Shown here: piece by piece, positions 59,295 through 60,000 of the stretch
Position numbering within the stretch: the stretch's first letter is position 1
Layout: each line of letters opens with the position of its first letter
Assembly: GCF_030272615.1 (NCBI RefSeq)
Contig: NC_081415.1
Location: forward strand, 101,724,796 to 101,784,795
DNA from: Cryptomeria japonica
Lineage: Eukaryota > Streptophyta > Pinopsida > Cupressales > Cupressaceae
Length of the DNA: 60,000 nucleotides
Reading direction: 5' to 3'
The notes under the pieces: generated by a model
Databases searched by the model: none
Seen by the model: only the letters and a program-made list of their open reading frames with translations
Told to the model about the DNA's origin: nothing
Program-made: the position numbers and the translations under genes

Positions 59295-60000
59295 GTTGTT
59301 GCAACATATTATGATTCTGTTGTTGATAAAGATGTGCAACTTTGTTTCTTACTCAACCAAGAAATTAATCTGCTTCCAAGAAAAAATGCTCCACTGGTGG
59401 TGCTTTTTCTGTCATCTACATCTCCTGCCCAATTTACATCTATGTATGCACATAATTCAAAGTTTTCATCTCTAGGATACCATAAGCCAAGATTTTTAGT
59501 ACCTTGTAAGTACCAAAAATTCTTTTTTACTACTGATTCATGATTTTCTCTAGGATTACTCTAAAATCTTGAAACAATACATACTGCATTCATAATATCA
59601 GGTCTTTTTTGTGTCAAATACAATAAACCTCCTATCATAGATTTGTACCTAGTCGGATTAGGTGTGCTTACCGGTTTAGAGTTCTCCATCCCAAATTTCT
59701 TTAGTAACTCCTTCAAGTACTTGGATTAACTCAAGAATATACCTTTATCAGTTTGTAAAATCTGCAATCCTAAAAAGCATTTTATCTCTCCAATCATAGA
59801 CATTTCAAATTCTTGTTGCGTTTCAATAGAAAAGTCTTTACATAATCAATCTTCTCCTCCAAAGATTATATCATCAACAAAAAATTCTATAACCAAGATG
59901 TCATCATTAGTCACTTTATAGTATAATTTGTTGTCAGCTTTACCTTTAGAAAATCCAATCTTCAAAAGATATACTTCTGAAAGGTCAAGAATTTACCTTT
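59295..60000 (-). pseudogene. pol: Element C reverse transcriptase C-terminal part and RNase H
   Basis: Minus strand: the catalytic box FVDDIIFGGED is at about 59885-59853, then FEMSMIGEIKCFLGLQILQT, YLKELLKKFGMENSKPVSTP, and RNase H with WAGDVDDRKSTTSGAFFLGS (about 59430) up to STTES, a stop and YVAT, where I entered. Several stops (for example the TGA in ED*LCKD and TAA near 59727). The frame continues beyond the window. Confidence 0.92.

Larger units (their letters stand above)
29799..60000 (-). mobile_element. Element C: Ty1/copia, split by D/E and I, runs off the window
   Basis: Reading right to left: RT and RNase H (60000-59295), insertion I, RNase H piece (52699-52541), insertion D with E inside, RNase H end (31417-31248), PPT block, 3' LTR (30865-29799). 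Protein continuity across both insertions and matching TSDs prove one original element. Its gag, protease, integrase and 5' LTR lie beyond 60000. Confidence 0.93.

Noticed and set aside
1-60000. CRISPR arrays, bacterial operons, tRNA or rRNA genes
   Set aside because: The tandem repeats found are LTR-internal or simple tracts without spacer structure; no cloverleaf or rRNA sequence was recognised. All coding matches are to plant retroelements.

Overview
This window looks like intergenic DNA from a large-genome seed plant, possibly a gymnosperm, though nothing in the sequence fixes the species. It contains no intact host gene and no tRNA or rRNA that I could recognise. Almost all of it is nested, decaying LTR retrotransposons. 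I name them A to J here. Boundaries come from LTR pairs with TG...CA ends, primer binding sites (PBS), polypurine tracts (PPT) and, in four cases, readable 5-bp target-site duplications (TSDs).

Left part (1-16240). Element A (+, Ty1/copia; gag, protease, integrase, RT, RNase H) runs from inside its 5' LTR to 7508. It sits inside the gag gene of element B (-, copia), of which only the 5' gag and the 5' LTR (8457-9517) remain. Region F (about 9518-16240) holds a long unrecognised minus-strand reading frame (13382-10450) next to an LTR-like tract rich in CCGAT/ATCGG motifs.

Middle (16240-29798). Element G (+, copia, 5' end missing) has pol and a 3' LTR ending at 22627. It abuts and probably interrupts element H, a chromodomain Ty3/gypsy element. 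H also carries a solo LTR (23291-24078, TSD gctga). H abuts J, a minus-strand relic of a large protein family (ORF2) that I do not recognise.

Right part (29799-60000). Element C (-, copia) spans the rest and runs off the window. Its RNase H is split by two insertions. Element D (-, 31418-52540, TSD gatag) is a non-autonomous LTR element. It has a gag-like gene, no pol, and an antisense plant mobile domain (PMD) gene. D contains element E (+, 42201-50638, TSD gtacc), a young element coding for a low-complexity region, a retropepsin and a G-patch, with no RT. Element I (-, 52700-59294, TSD gtcgt/gttgt) has a C-terminal gag fragment (ORF1) and a ~1,096-codon ORF2 homologous to J in place of pol.

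How the parts relate. C, B, G and A are copia elements with RT or gag and could once have supplied enzymes. I, D, E and perhaps F look like passengers that kept cis signals (LTR, PBS, PPT) but carry unusual proteins. D and E share the same unusual PBS. The insertion order by nesting is E in D in C; I in C; C in J; solo LTR in H; A in B. Most broken codons fit C-to-T decay (TAG, TGA, Cys to Tyr), as expected of methylated, silenced repeats.
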